Of a stretch of DNA of 64,000 bases, positions 10,827 through 19,100 are shown one piece after another. The stretch's first letter is position 1; each line of letters begins with the position of its first letter. Source of the stretch: Egbenema bharatensis (lineage in GTDB: Bacteria > Cyanobacteriota > Cyanobacteriia > Elainellales > Elainellaceae); assembly GCF_048077055.1 (NCBI RefSeq), contig NZ_CP182236.1:2418001-2482000 (forward strand). Reading direction: 5' to 3'. The position numbers and the translations under genes were made by a program. The notes under the pieces are model-generated. The model worked only from the letters and a program-made list of their open reading frames with translations, was not told where the DNA came from and searched no databases.

Positions 10827-11804
10827 CTATGAATTGATCGCAATGAGTCGGATGGAATCGTATTTCATTGCTTTAGATGACAACACCGACTTCAGCAGCA
10901 ATTTCCAGGCGCGCAGCTTGAAGTTTGGCGGTGAATCTCGCTTTGAGTCATAATGGGCAAAGGATTGCCAGATCTCTGCTTCATTCTCTAGCCATGTATT
11001 GGTAAATTGCCTGAAAAAGCCATCGTACTTTGTTTTTGCTACGCTGAAACCGTATTTAGTGAGGATTAAATTCAGGCTAGAGGGGGTAAAGAAGTTAAGA
11101 TGTCGAGGAATGTCTGACCACGGCCATTCTCCCTGATAACTTTTGAAACCACGGGAATGACAATTGGGCGTTTCAACGATGAAGATACCACCCTGCTTTA
11201 AAATACGTTTAGCATTAGAAACCGCAGCATTAATATCGAGACAATGTTCCAAAACATGGGACATCAAAACTACATCAAATTTAGGCTCCAAAACCTCTTC
11301 AGGAAGTTCCTCAGCCGTTCCTTGAAAAACCAGCATACCGGATTTCTTAGCCGCATCTCTGGCACACGGATCAGGCTCAACGCCGACTCCAGAAAAACCT
11401 TGCTTCATGAACTGCAGTAAGTTCCCGCCGTTGCCGCAACCAATTTCACAGATTGTCAAGCTATCGCCTTCAAGCAGAGATAGGGCATCATCGGGGGTTA
11501 AAGGTTCGCCCCGATCGAAACGGTAGGATAGATGTGCTCTTAATCGATCGAAAAATGTTTTTCGCGGTTGAAGTTGACTGGTTGATTGAGAATTGTGAGT
11601 GTAGTAGTTTTCCAGTTGATAAAAACCTGGGATTTCTGCCCTGGATGGTCTTTCCCAGACCTGTCCATAGTCACACACTTCACACCAATCTATTGCATAG
11701 CGTCTGGAATTAAATGGTTTTCGGTAATCACATGGTACTGAAAACAACGGCGATGTCCTGCGAGTGCATATCGGGCATTCACCTGATTTGTTTTTTTCTT
11801 CCAT
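10827..11804 (-). CDS. SAM-dependent class I methyltransferase with N-terminal Cys cluster
   Basis: The N-terminus has two CxxC pairs (C10/C13 and C41/C44), probably binding zinc. A Methyltransf_23-type Rossmann domain follows, with motif I ICEIGCGNGGNLLQF (about residues 113-127) and the later motif DVVLMSHVLEHCLD (about 155-168). This layout is common in genes for glycan or natural-product methylation. Substrate unknown. The ATG at 11804 gives a 325-residue protein of normal length. It is likely co-transcribed with the GT61 gene downstream. Confidence 0.85.
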   Translation of the reverse strand: MEEKNKSGECPICTRRTSPLFSVPCDYRKPFNSRRYAIDWCEVCDYGQVWERPSRAEIPGFYQLENYYTHNSQSTSQLQPRKTFFDRLRAHLSYRFDRGEPLTPDDALSLLEGDSLTICEIGCGNGGNLLQFMKQGFSGVGVEPDPCARDAAKKSGMLVFQGTAEELPEEVLEPKFDVVLMSHVLEHCLDINAAVSNAKRILKQGGIFIVETPNCHSRGFKSYQGEWPWSDIPRHLNFFTPSSLNLILTKYGFSVAKTKYDGFFRQFTNTWLENEAEIWQSFAHYDSKRDSPPNFKLRAWKLLLKSVLSSKAMKYDSIRLIAINS

Positions 11805-11844
11805 GAAATTTGTTTAGAAACTTCTAAGAACGTTATGGTTCATT

Positions 11845-11910
11845 GGCAGGCAAGATGCCTGCGCTACGGAAATCGATCAATTTGTATCAATTGGATGCTC
11901 CCTATGGCCT
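11845..11910 (+). repeat. Dispersed repeat R2 with central palindrome
   Basis: Contains ggcaggcaagatgcctgcgc (the palindrome GCAGGCAAGATGCCTGC) followed by tacggaaatcgatcaatttg and atggatgctccc-like sequence. A second copy is at 41300-41360, and the palindrome part recurs at 26520-26541. Confidence 0.75.
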
Positions 11911-12189
11911 TAGCTCACGCACTAATGAGCCGATCTTAACCACAAATGAATGCTAATCCCTCCGACAAGGGATGAATATAAGAGAATACATGACAACCTG
12001 GAAGAACAAATTAGGATTCCAGAACGATCGCCACTTTTCCCAGTTTCAAAACCATTAATCTATCTAGAGGTGGATGCCACGTAAAGTATTTTTTATCTAA
12101 AAATTTGCCCCCTGGAACAAATCGCCAGGAGCTACCCATTCATGTAAATTCAGTAGATCGCAAACGGGAGTATATCACGTTTGCGAGTC

Positions 12190-12300
12190 TGACCCTCATC
12201 CCCCAACCCCTTCTCCCACAGGGAGAAAGGGAGTCGGATCGAAGTCCCTCGCCCTTTGGGAGAGGGATTTAGGGAGAGGGCGACAAAAGTGACATGCTCC
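12190..12300 (-). repeat. Dispersed repeat R3 (CCCTCACCC...AAATCCCTCTCCC family)
   Basis: Contains ccctcgccctttgggagagg, gatttagggagagggcgaca and the end aaaagtgacatgctcc. The inverted counterpart is at 23262-23396 on the other strand, including the same gtcacttttgtcgccctcac end and gggacttcgatccggttccc core. Internal complementarity (ttctccc/gggagaa) makes it a hairpin element. Confidence 0.8.
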
Positions 12301-12343
12301 TTCGCAAACCCTGTTTAGATCCCCCCTAGCCCTCTTAAAAAAG

Positions 12344-13705
12344 CTATGGTTTAGACGAAAGTCTGTCAGATTCATACCCTAATGCAGCCGTGAAGGGCTG
12401 GGCAAATAATCGCGCAATTCCCTCTGCTTCAGTCAACCAACGATGGCTCACCTGATTGCGATCGGCTCCCGTTTGCTGAGGAGATCGGGCGATGTGATCA
12501 GGATAGGACTGAATCGCTTTGGCAATTTCTAGCATTCGTCGCTCCTGATCGCGGGTGATGCGCGACTCACTGTTGCCTAATCCCGGTGCATCCCAGGTTT
12601 GGGTACGGGGATCAATGAATGACTGAACTCTTGCCCAAAGAATTGCCTCAGTCCCCGTCATGCCGCGTTTGTGGGCTTCTGCCAGCCACTCCACATACCC
12701 AGCACTATCCAACACTGCCTTAGGAGCCTGATTCGCCAGATCAATTCCATTCAGTTTTTCCTCCAGGGACAATACCAGACCTTGGGCCGCCGCCTTCCGC
12801 AAAATCGTTTCAGCCTGGGAACGCAGACGGGCGAGCTGCTTGGTATCGGCCTCTTCCGGGGTGGCAGCACCATGCTGATAGGAAAAACTGCCCAAATTCC
12901 ACACGCCATTTCCCGGATCAGTATGACCATAATAGGCTGGATTCTTACCCCCATGAGGAGTTCGGGTTCCCTCTGCACTGCCCACGGCGATCGCCACCAG
13001 GGAATCTGCCTCCCCAGCAAACAACGCATCCAGTGAAACATCCTTTGATCCAGCAGCATCCGGTGATCTAGCAGCATCCGGCGGAGGTGGAGCGATCGAT
13101 TCAGCTTCGGTTTCCGGTTCGGGGAGTTTGAGTTCCCTTGCCGAGGGATCTGTGGGAGCAGCGGGAGGAGTTGAGAAATCGGGAGATTCTACCTTCGCAG
13201 GGGGTGGCGTGAAATCCAACCCGATGACAGGCTTGGCTGGTTCGGGTTCAAACAGGGCTTCATCCGGCAAGTCCTCTGGGAAAGCGAAGGGAGAGGACTC
13301 AGAAGGAAGGGGCGGAGGGGCGGGGGGTAAAACAGGCTGCGGTCGATGGGATGCGGGGAGATCGGAGGATGGAGATTGGAAAGGGGGCAGTTCAAATAAC
13401 GGCAAGGCAGGCAGAGACGGATCTGCTTCAGAGGCAGAGGGGCGATCGAAAACTTCGCTGGGTGGCTGATTTAAGCGATCGACACCAAAGGGAGTCAAAT
13501 CTTTTTCAGGAGAATTCGCTTGCTCAGTGTATGCCCTCGCAGGAGCAGCGTCCAGGGCTGAAATCGGAGGAGTAGGGGATTTGTCCAGAGGAACGACGAT
13601 CGGAGAGGCTGGGCCAGCCTCGAAGACCAGGGCATCTTTGGCATGGGCAGTGCTGCCGAAGACAAGGGGCATGAGACCCAGCAGCAGAACAGGTGAATAC
13701 TTCAT
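12344..13705 (-). CDS. Secreted protein of unknown function, Pro-rich N-terminal half
   Basis: 453 residues. A signal peptide is evident (MKYSPVLLLGLMPLVFGSTAHA, cleavage likely after AHA at about 22). Residues 30-220 are disordered and rich in Pro, Ala, Glu and Ser. The C-terminal half (about 225-450) is folded and includes GTRTPHGGKNPAYYGHTDPG and NLGSFSYQHGAATPEEADTKQ, a pattern seen in other cyanobacterial secreted proteins. The phrasing of that segment (short Gly/His-rich loop, then helices) recalls muramidase-like domains, but no catalytic site could be assigned. It probably acts in the periplasm or outside the cell. Confidence 0.75.
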   Translation of the reverse strand: MKYSPVLLLGLMPLVFGSTAHAKDALVFEAGPASPIVVPLDKSPTPPISALDAAPARAYTEQANSPEKDLTPFGVDRLNQPPSEVFDRPSASEADPSLPALPLFELPPFQSPSSDLPASHRPQPVLPPAPPPLPSESSPFAFPEDLPDEALFEPEPAKPVIGLDFTPPPAKVESPDFSTPPAAPTDPSARELKLPEPETEAESIAPPPPDAARSPDAAGSKDVSLDALFAGEADSLVAIAVGSAEGTRTPHGGKNPAYYGHTDPGNGVWNLGSFSYQHGAATPEEADTKQLARLRSQAETILRKAAAQGLVLSLEEKLNGIDLANQAPKAVLDSAGYVEWLAEAHKRGMTGTEAILWARVQSFIDPRTQTWDAPGLGNSESRITRDQERRMLEIAKAIQSYPDHIARSPQQTGADRNQVSHRWLTEAEGIARLFAQPFTAALGYESDRLSSKP

Positions 13706-13805
13706 GACAGCCAGGGGTAGATTTGGATTTTGAACTTTAGATCTGAAATGGCGAACGAAACTGAAACGAACATTCAGTTTGAGGAGATAGTTTGTAGGAA
13801 TTGAT

Positions 13806-13914
13806 TTAGGAATGCGAACTGAATAGTCTGAAACTCTTGTGGGGTGAGCATCTTGCCCGCCCCGTCAGCAACGTAAAACGCTTTACAGGTGATTTAATCC
13901 ATGTCCTTACAGTG
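13806..13914 (+). repeat. Dispersed repeat family R1, third long copy
   Basis: Nearly colinear with 7742-7850: aggaatgcgaactgaatagt, then ttgtggggtgagcatcttgc, cccgtcagcaacgtaaaacg and ctttacaggtgatttaatcc. It lies between two minus-strand genes. Confidence 0.8.
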
Positions 13915-13932
13915 ACAGGCGCTTGTGGAAAT

Positions 13933-14406
13933 CTACTGGAGTAGTCGTTCCAGAAGGGTTCTGGCTGGTTCTACCATCGTCCAGGTTCCATCGGGCTGGC
14001 GGCGGAGGGCCGCGAAGTGAAGATAATCTGCTGAACCGATCGTCTGTCCTTCTACAACCGTTCCGATCGCAGGATTTCTGAGTCCGCACAGACGAAAGAG
14101 ATACGCCGGGACATCAGGACTGGAAAACAACAGGCAATTCTCCACCGTCGTTTCAATCTGTCCATCAAACGGTGCGTAGACCGAACGCCCATTAACCTGA
14201 ATTGAGACTTCACCTAATCCTGCGACAATGCGATGCCGACCGATTTGTTCTCCGGGTTGCAGTTGCCAGGCTTGCTGAATTTGAATCGTGCGCATGGGTT
14301 CGGTAGTTGATTGCATGGAACAACTGGAAGCAATAACCCACGTCATTGCGACTCCTCCAACCCATTTGCTCGCCGAATTCACCTGCATGATCTGCATGAT
14401 CTCCAT
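13933..14406 (-). CDS. Predicted lipoprotein with degenerate LytM/M23-like fold
   Basis: About 157 residues. The N-terminus has a hydrophobic segment ending in a lipobox-like VIASSC, so lipid anchoring is likely. The C-terminal part has the rhythm of the M23/LytM barrel: VNGRSVYAPFDGQIE, then GTVVEGQTIGSADYLHFAALR and WTMVEPARTLLERLL. The first zinc ligand motif H-x3-D is not present, so it is probably not an active endopeptidase. The start is uncertain: ATG at 14406, or codons further in (ATG 14397, 14388), or TTG at 14421. Function unknown. Confidence 0.65.
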   Translation of the reverse strand: MEIMQIMQVNSASKWVGGVAMTWVIASSCSMQSTTEPMRTIQIQQAWQLQPGEQIGRHRIVAGLGEVSIQVNGRSVYAPFDGQIETTVENCLLFSSPDVPAYLFRLCGLRNPAIGTVVEGQTIGSADYLHFAALRRQPDGTWTMVEPARTLLERLLQ

Positions 14407-14573
14407 CCTTACCCGATGCAAGGCTAAAACTCTGAAAGATTTGGAATGCCTAAAACTGAATTTCCAGCAATCGATCGAGTTTTGCCAGGATACTTAGCTA
14501 TTACTTTACAGTAATTTTGTACTAAAGGATGAGGAAGCCTTTTATTCCAGATTCAACTTACTCCAGATTCAAC

Positions 14574-14987
14574 TTACTCTTGATTAAAAAAACGAAACTG
14601 ATAACCCACATATTCCTCTCCTTCATACAGGACAACCAGCCAGGTTTTTGGATCAAAGGCGAGGGGATAAACGGCCCGCTCCGCCTGAACGCCAGCTCGA
14701 ACTTCCAGATTGGAAAGATAACAATAGGGAGATTGTAGAACGCTTTGAACTCGCGCTTTAGAATCCCGTTCAGAAATAGTCAGGAATGCGGCCAGTTGTT
14801 CTCTGGAAACAATCACATTCTGTTGTACATCACCCTGACAGGTTTCAGATGAACGACTGGTTGGCACAAATTCATTCACAAAGCCATTCCGATTTACATC
14901 CATCATCAGTCCTAGAACGACTGCTGCCAAGCCGCCGACGGGTAGTAGTCTGAGGATAGGAGATTGAGTTTCTCTAGTCTGTTGCAT
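14574..14987 (-). CDS. Membrane-anchored protein of unknown function, third gene of a coupled operon
   Basis: 137 residues from the ATG at 14987 (MQQTRETQSPILRLLP), preceded by AGGAG nine bases upstream. One hydrophobic N-terminal segment (about 11-28, LLPVGGLAAVVLGLMMDV) could be a signal anchor; the rest is soluble. The C-terminal part contains VQSVLQSPYCYLSNLEVR and WLVVLYEGEEYVGYQF, a pattern seen in cyanobacterial hypotheticals. The start codon lies inside the 3' end of the 30-residue reading frame at 14974-15066 (14 bp overlap), indicating translational coupling. No function is recognised. Confidence 0.72.
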   Translation of the reverse strand: MQQTRETQSPILRLLPVGGLAAVVLGLMMDVNRNGFVNEFVPTSRSSETCQGDVQQNVIVSREQLAAFLTISERDSKARVQSVLQSPYCYLSNLEVRAGVQAERAVYPLAFDPKTWLVVLYEGEEYVGYQFRFFNQE

Positions 14988-15066
14988 TGTGCTTCTCCTG
15001 ATATCCAGCAAAGAAATAACAGCCAACCATCAACAGTAAAGTGATTTCAAGTAATACAGGACTCAT
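14974..15066 (-). CDS. 30-residue single-span membrane peptide, coupled in operon
   Basis: A short frame starting with ATG at 15066 and ending with TAG at 14974. The peptide begins MSPVLLEITLLLMVGCYFFAG and ends YQEKHNATD: a single membrane span with a short hydrophilic tail. A strong Shine-Dalgarno site GGAGG lies six bases upstream of the ATG. The start overlaps the stop of the upstream gene (ATGA), and its own end overlaps the start of the downstream gene by 14 bp. This arrangement argues that it is translated. No function is recognised. Confidence 0.65.
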   Translation of the reverse strand: MSPVLLEITLLLMVGCYFFAGYQEKHNATD

Positions 15067-16412
15067 AATCTGCCTCCAATTAATAAACCCAACATTAGAA
15101 TCAATAAACGATAGATCCAGGACATTCCCGATCGGGGCGTGCGGCTGGTGCGATAAACCGCAATCATGGCGGGAGCCGCTAACAGTGCCACGGCAGGAGT
15201 CCACAAAAAGGGAAAGGCCGAAATGATGAAGTTGAGGGCAATTCGTCCTAACACAGCCCCCACAAACAACGCCGCTCCCTCCCGCAGATCAAACCCCAGC
15301 AGCGACACCGATCGCCGGGCAGTCCGCCTTGCTCTGGATCTGGCTCGACTGGGGGAATGATGATAGGGTGGGGAAGTCCCAGGAACAGGCGATCGCAGGG
15401 CAGTTTGAGGAGATGGGGGCTGGGGCGATCGAGGGGCAGATGCAGAGGCAGTGTGAGGATCTGATTCTGCTGGCATGAAGAGGTCGGAGAACCAGGCCCA
15501 AACTCCGCGAGAAGAGGCTCCAGAATCTTGGGATCGATTGCCCCAATGCCGCAACGCTTGAGCCGTTAAGTTTGCTTCTCGTTCCGCTTGAAACAGGTCG
15601 ATCGATCGCGCTTGCAAAACATAAATTCCATCTGAATTTTTTGCAATCTGGGGAACGGCAGTTTTTTCGTACTCGCAAACGACAGGCGGTTCTGTATCAG
15701 ACTCGATCGGATTTTTGTAGTAAGCGGTTCGTTCCAGGGCAGCCCAATCCTGCTCCACCTTTGCCGCCATTGCCTTTAACTCTAAAAGGGCAGACTCTTG
15801 AATCTCGGAGAGCTGGTTAATATGCTGCACATGGGCATCCAAAATCCGAAAGGCCTGATTCAAAACTTCCTGGGGAGTTTGTAGGGTGGGAGATTGGAGC
15901 CGATTGAACTGCTGAACATAAAACTCCGACTGTTGTTGTAGTCGTCTTACCGTTGCAGCTAATTCATCGGGAACGGGGCGAGGGTCTGGCGCGGAACGGG
16001 TTTGTTGGCGTGGAGGTAAACCGTCCGAACGTTTGGGTTCAGCAAAATTCTGCGTTCCTTGAGTCGGGTAGGGACGAACTGAGGATTGACTTTGAGAACT
16101 TTGCCTAGAACTCTGTCTGGAATTCGTTTGAGGCTGTAGACTCGAATGAGTGGTTGGAGCACAGGAATCAGCGGTGAACGAGGAAGGGAAATGAACGGAA
16201 TTGGATGAGGTGGGCTGAGTCCGAACCGATCGAGATGATTCACTCAAAATTGGGTGTGTTGGGTTCATCTGAGTTGTCCGTCCCGGATCAGGGGTGGGAG
16301 GTTTGGTAGAGAATGGCTCCAGCACAGGGGCACGATGGCGTTGCGAACTTGCTGCCCGAATTGACTTCAGTTGGGACTCGATCGCCTTTTTTTCTTGCTG
16401 CAACTCTCTCAT
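15063..16412 (-). CDS. Large membrane protein of unknown function, first gene of LexA-box operon
   Basis: 449 residues from the ATG at 16412, which has AAGGAG six bases upstream; another in-frame start lies seven codons upstream (16433) without such a site. A short N-terminal helix (RELQQEKKAIESQLKSI) is followed by a long disordered Ser/Pro/Gln-rich region (about 30-145). Next come helices (about 150-240) with a short globular segment IAKNSDGIYVLQARSIDLF, and then a C-terminal membrane part of two to four hydrophobic segments (about 370-449). Seen in this form in cyanobacteria only, as far as I recognise. Its stop overlaps the start of the next gene (ATGA). A LexA-box-like operator sits upstream. 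Confidence 0.75.
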   Translation of the reverse strand: MRELQQEKKAIESQLKSIRAASSQRHRAPVLEPFSTKPPTPDPGRTTQMNPTHPILSESSRSVRTQPTSSNSVHFPSSFTADSCAPTTHSSLQPQTNSRQSSRQSSQSQSSVRPYPTQGTQNFAEPKRSDGLPPRQQTRSAPDPRPVPDELAATVRRLQQQSEFYVQQFNRLQSPTLQTPQEVLNQAFRILDAHVQHINQLSEIQESALLELKAMAAKVEQDWAALERTAYYKNPIESDTEPPVVCEYEKTAVPQIAKNSDGIYVLQARSIDLFQAEREANLTAQALRHWGNRSQDSGASSRGVWAWFSDLFMPAESDPHTASASAPRSPQPPSPQTALRSPVPGTSPPYHHSPSRARSRARRTARRSVSLLGFDLREGAALFVGAVLGRIALNFIISAFPFLWTPAVALLAAPAMIAVYRTSRTPRSGMSWIYRLLILMLGLLIGGRL

Positions 16413-16453
16413 AACCGCTCCTTGGGGGCACACCCAGTCAACAGTACTTGCTT

Positions 16454-16467
16454 AGTACATAAGTACT
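16454..16467 (-). promoter_or_regulatory. LexA-box-like operator (AGTACTTATGTACT)
   Basis: A perfect inverted repeat with arms AGTAC/GTACT and a four-base centre. It matches the cyanobacterial LexA box RGTACNNNDGTWCB on either strand. It lies 41 bp upstream of the ATG at 16412, and a further AGTACT half-site is 16443-16448. AT-rich TATAGTTATAG flanks it on the upstream side and may be part of the promoter. Binding by LexA is inferred. Confidence 0.6.
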
Positions 16468-16664
16468 ATAACTAGTTTTTTTTCGCCCGTCAACAAGTTT
16501 TTTGATTGAGTTTGGGTATTTGTAGTGACTGATCGGATGGATCGTCGGATGGATCGTCGAACGGATCGCCGGATGGATCGTCGGATGGATTAATCAAACG
16601 GATGGATTGAATGGATTGATCGAACAGATTCAGTAGATCTAAAATAGGTTCGTTTCACGGTGAA

Positions 16665-16800
16665 CCCTGGGGGTGATCCCCCTAAATCCCCCTTTTTAAG
16701 GGGGACTTCAACTCCTCTTCAGTCTGTGCTACGCACACGCTCCGCGAACGGTTCCCCCTTTTTTAAGGGGGGCTAGGGGGGATCTAAACAAGGTTTGTGA
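16665..16800 (+). repeat. Dispersed repeat R4 (long hairpin, CCCCCTAAATCCCCC family)
   Basis: Begins gtgatccccctaaatccccc and ttttaagggggactt, passes through gtgctacgcacacgctccgc and gaacggttccccctttttta, and ends aggggggctaggggggatct. The arms are complementary, so it can form a long hairpin. A partial copy is at 12318-12345 next to the gene at 12344. Confidence 0.8.
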
Positions 16801-16944
16801 ACTACTGAGATGGATCGACCAGATGGATCGACCAGATGGATCGACCAGATGGATCGACCGGATCGGTTAGAACCGTCAAATAGAACCGTCAAATAGAACC
16901 GTTAACTTTGCTGAGTTCCAGCAGCGGATGTTGATTGAATTCCC

Positions 16945-18465
16945 TCAAGAACTACGATCGCCTTCTTCCCGCTCCTGCAAAGGCTGAACGACCCGATCGA
17001 TTGCCTGTTTAACAAAAACCTTCATGAACTCATCGCGCTGATTCAGACGAAATTGTTCCTGGACGACTTCTGTGATGCCACCATCGCCCCAGTTTTGATC
17101 CTGCCGGAAATACTCAATGAAGCTCTTGCCCGCAATGCGAGTCAGGTAGGCTGCGGTTGCTCCATGGACGGCTCGCCCAATCACAAAGGTTGCCACATTG
17201 GTTTGCATGGCGATCGCAAATATCTCTGTTGCGCCCCGCACTAACCCCAGACTGATCAGCGTTTTAGTCAGGGACACGGCCAACTCTTTGCCGCGTTCGA
17301 TATTCATTTCACAGTCATAAACCCGCCCAATTTCCACCACCATCTGGGCATTCACCGCTGCGGCCGCCAGAATATCGACGACTGGAATGGGCATGGCCGA
17401 CACCACTCCCGCGCCAATCCACTGAAACCGCTCGACCACTTTTTCCGCCTGCTTCAGTCGCTCTGCATCGATCAGTTCTCGGGCCGCTTCACCCAGTTGT
17501 TGCGCCTGAAACAGAAGATTGTCAGCAATTAAGTCTTCCCCTTCCGATCGCAGAATCATCACCATACGACGGAGGAGGGGAATGATTTCAGGATCCGGTC
17601 GCAGCGTTTCCCCCGATTCCAGGGTGATGGCTTGAGGGTTGGCCGCCACCGCCACCAGATCCTCTGATGGAATCAGGGGATGCAGACGATCCTGAAGGCG
17701 ATCGAGCAAGATCTGCAAGTCCGCTTCAGGGTAAAGATCAATTTTGTTGAAGACGACGATCGAACGTTTGCCAATCTGCACCAGGGAGCGCAACGTCGTC
17801 CATTCAGACTGCCGCAGATCATTATCAATGACAAACAGAAGCAAATCGGCTTCAGCCGCTAACTGCCGGGCGAGCTGTTCTCGTTCAGTACCCACGATCC
17901 CCGCTTCCAGAATCCCCGGTGTGTCAGTGATGTGGATTTCCCGATCGAGTCCCTTAAACCGAAACGGATAGGTTTCTCCAATGATGGTGGTTCCCATCGG
18001 CGCGCCCACCTGCCCCACCATCCGCCCCAGCACTGCATTCACGATCGAAGTCTTGCCAGCTGAACCAGTGCCAAACACCACCAGACGAAATTCTCGCCGC
18101 GCGAAGGTGGATTCCAACTCCCGCGATCGTTCCAGTAGGGCCTGACGAGCGACCTCATCTTGAATTCGGGTGGCCTGCTGCCGAACAGCCTCCAGGGAAT
18201 CCTTTGCTGCTGCCGATCGCTGGACGGGCACCCTAGGACGAGGTCGTTGCCGCTTGGGACGACCAAACAAAAAGCCATAGTACACCACCCCTGCAATCAG
18301 CAAAGCCAGCAGAACCAGCAGCAAAGCCAACAGCAGATTACCCAGAAGAGGAGAGGCTAGAGACACCCCAGCATAGAGTCGATAAACTGCGTCAATCAGC
18401 CACGCCACCAGCCCTAACGCCAAGAGAATCCCGACAATAACAGCTAGCCAACGCGCCCTAGACAT
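16945..18465 (-). CDS. Membrane GTPase with DUF697 domain
   Basis: 506 residues from the ATG at 18465, which has GGAG six bases upstream. Two N-terminal membrane spans (about 5-30 and 38-65) precede a TrmE/Era-like GTPase domain. It has P-loop GTGSAGKTS (about 132-140), DTPG switch (about 184-187) and NKID specificity motif (about 241-244). The C-terminal domain (about 330-490) is hydrophobic and helical, like DUF697, which is thought to insert in membranes (AAAAVNAQMVVEIGRVYDCEM). Members occur widely in cyanobacteria; function unproven, possibly membrane remodelling or trafficking of proteins in the envelope. Confidence 0.88.
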   Translation of the reverse strand: MSRARWLAVIVGILLALGLVAWLIDAVYRLYAGVSLASPLLGNLLLALLLVLLALLIAGVVYYGFLFGRPKRQRPRPRVPVQRSAAAKDSLEAVRQQATRIQDEVARQALLERSRELESTFARREFRLVVFGTGSAGKTSIVNAVLGRMVGQVGAPMGTTIIGETYPFRFKGLDREIHITDTPGILEAGIVGTEREQLARQLAAEADLLLFVIDNDLRQSEWTTLRSLVQIGKRSIVVFNKIDLYPEADLQILLDRLQDRLHPLIPSEDLVAVAANPQAITLESGETLRPDPEIIPLLRRMVMILRSEGEDLIADNLLFQAQQLGEAARELIDAERLKQAEKVVERFQWIGAGVVSAMPIPVVDILAAAAVNAQMVVEIGRVYDCEMNIERGKELAVSLTKTLISLGLVRGATEIFAIAMQTNVATFVIGRAVHGATAAYLTRIAGKSFIEYFRQDQNWGDGGITEVVQEQFRLNQRDEFMKVFVKQAIDRVVQPLQEREEGDRSS

Positions 18466-18633
18466 CAGCGACTCCAAACTGATACAGCTTCGCCTTAGAT
18501 CTTAGAGGCTGGATTCCAAATTGCGGCAATGAATTTCAACAGCAATTCAGGATTGCCATGCTCCACCACCTCTCAGCATCCTTATAAAAAATTGAAATGC
18601 TGAGTCAAAACCCAAATCTAAATTTCTAAACCT

Positions 18634-18912
18634 TTAGAAGCTGCCGTTTCTACGGTTTCCACCACCGTTCTCACGAGGTTTTGCCTTGTTCACTCGGATC
18701 TCTCGACCTAGCCATTCGGCTCCGTCAAGCTCGGCGATCGCCTGATCCTCCTGGGTTTCGTCTTCCATTTCGACAAACGCAAAGCCACGCTTTCTGCCCG
18801 TCTCACGATCCGTAGGAAGACTGACTCGGCTAACTTTACCGTATTCAGCAAACACTTCCCGCAAATCCTCTTCAGTAGCCTGAAAGGACAGGTTACCAAT
18901 GTAAATAGTCAC
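18634..18912 (-). CDS. Small RRM RNA-binding protein (Rbp type)
   Basis: A single RRM of about 92 residues with a short Gly/Arg/Asn tail, as in cyanobacterial Rbp proteins (RbpA-G) linked to cold response and mRNA binding. RNP2 is IYIGNL near the N-terminus, and RNP1 is RKRGFAFVEM at about residue 39. The reading frame extends four codons upstream to an ATG at 18924. The GTG at 18912 gives the usual N-terminus (VTIYIGNLSF) and has GAGG directly upstream, so GTG is chosen. Confidence 0.92.
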   Translation of the reverse strand: MTIYIGNLSFQATEEDLREVFAEYGKVSRVSLPTDRETGRKRGFAFVEMEDETQEDQAIAELDGAEWLGREIRVNKAKPRENGGGNRRNGSF

Positions 18913-19100
18913 GATCCTCTCCAAACCATACGAAACATGAGGCGGTTCATAGAGATGGTCAGGAATTGCATTGCTTTATACCTTTTCATCCACTACTGAA
19001 CGACGCTTCGACCGTGATCATATCCCATGTAATGGTAAATGGCTGCTACGCAGAAAACATCTTTCTTAATTTTTAAGACAATTTTTCTGAAATTAGTCCA

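Larger units (their letters stand above)
11805..12343. other. Gene-free stretch rich in dispersed repeats
   Basis: About 540 bp between two minus-strand genes. It holds repeat R2 (11845-11910), repeat R3 (12190-12300) and the beginning of repeat R4 (about 12318-12345, atcccccctagccctcttaa). No coding frame of interest was found. The upstream part probably contains the promoter for the methyltransferase/GT61 pair. Confidence 0.6.
16434..16944. other. Gene-free stretch with operator, tandem repeats and R4
   Basis: About 510 bp. After the LexA-box-like operator there is a T run, then degenerate 12-base tandems of the form ggatggatcgtc (about 16537-16590). Dispersed repeat R4 follows (about 16665-16800), then four 13-base tandems gatggatcgacca (about 16810-16862) and two copies of atagaaccgtcaa. 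No coding frame. Confidence 0.6.
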
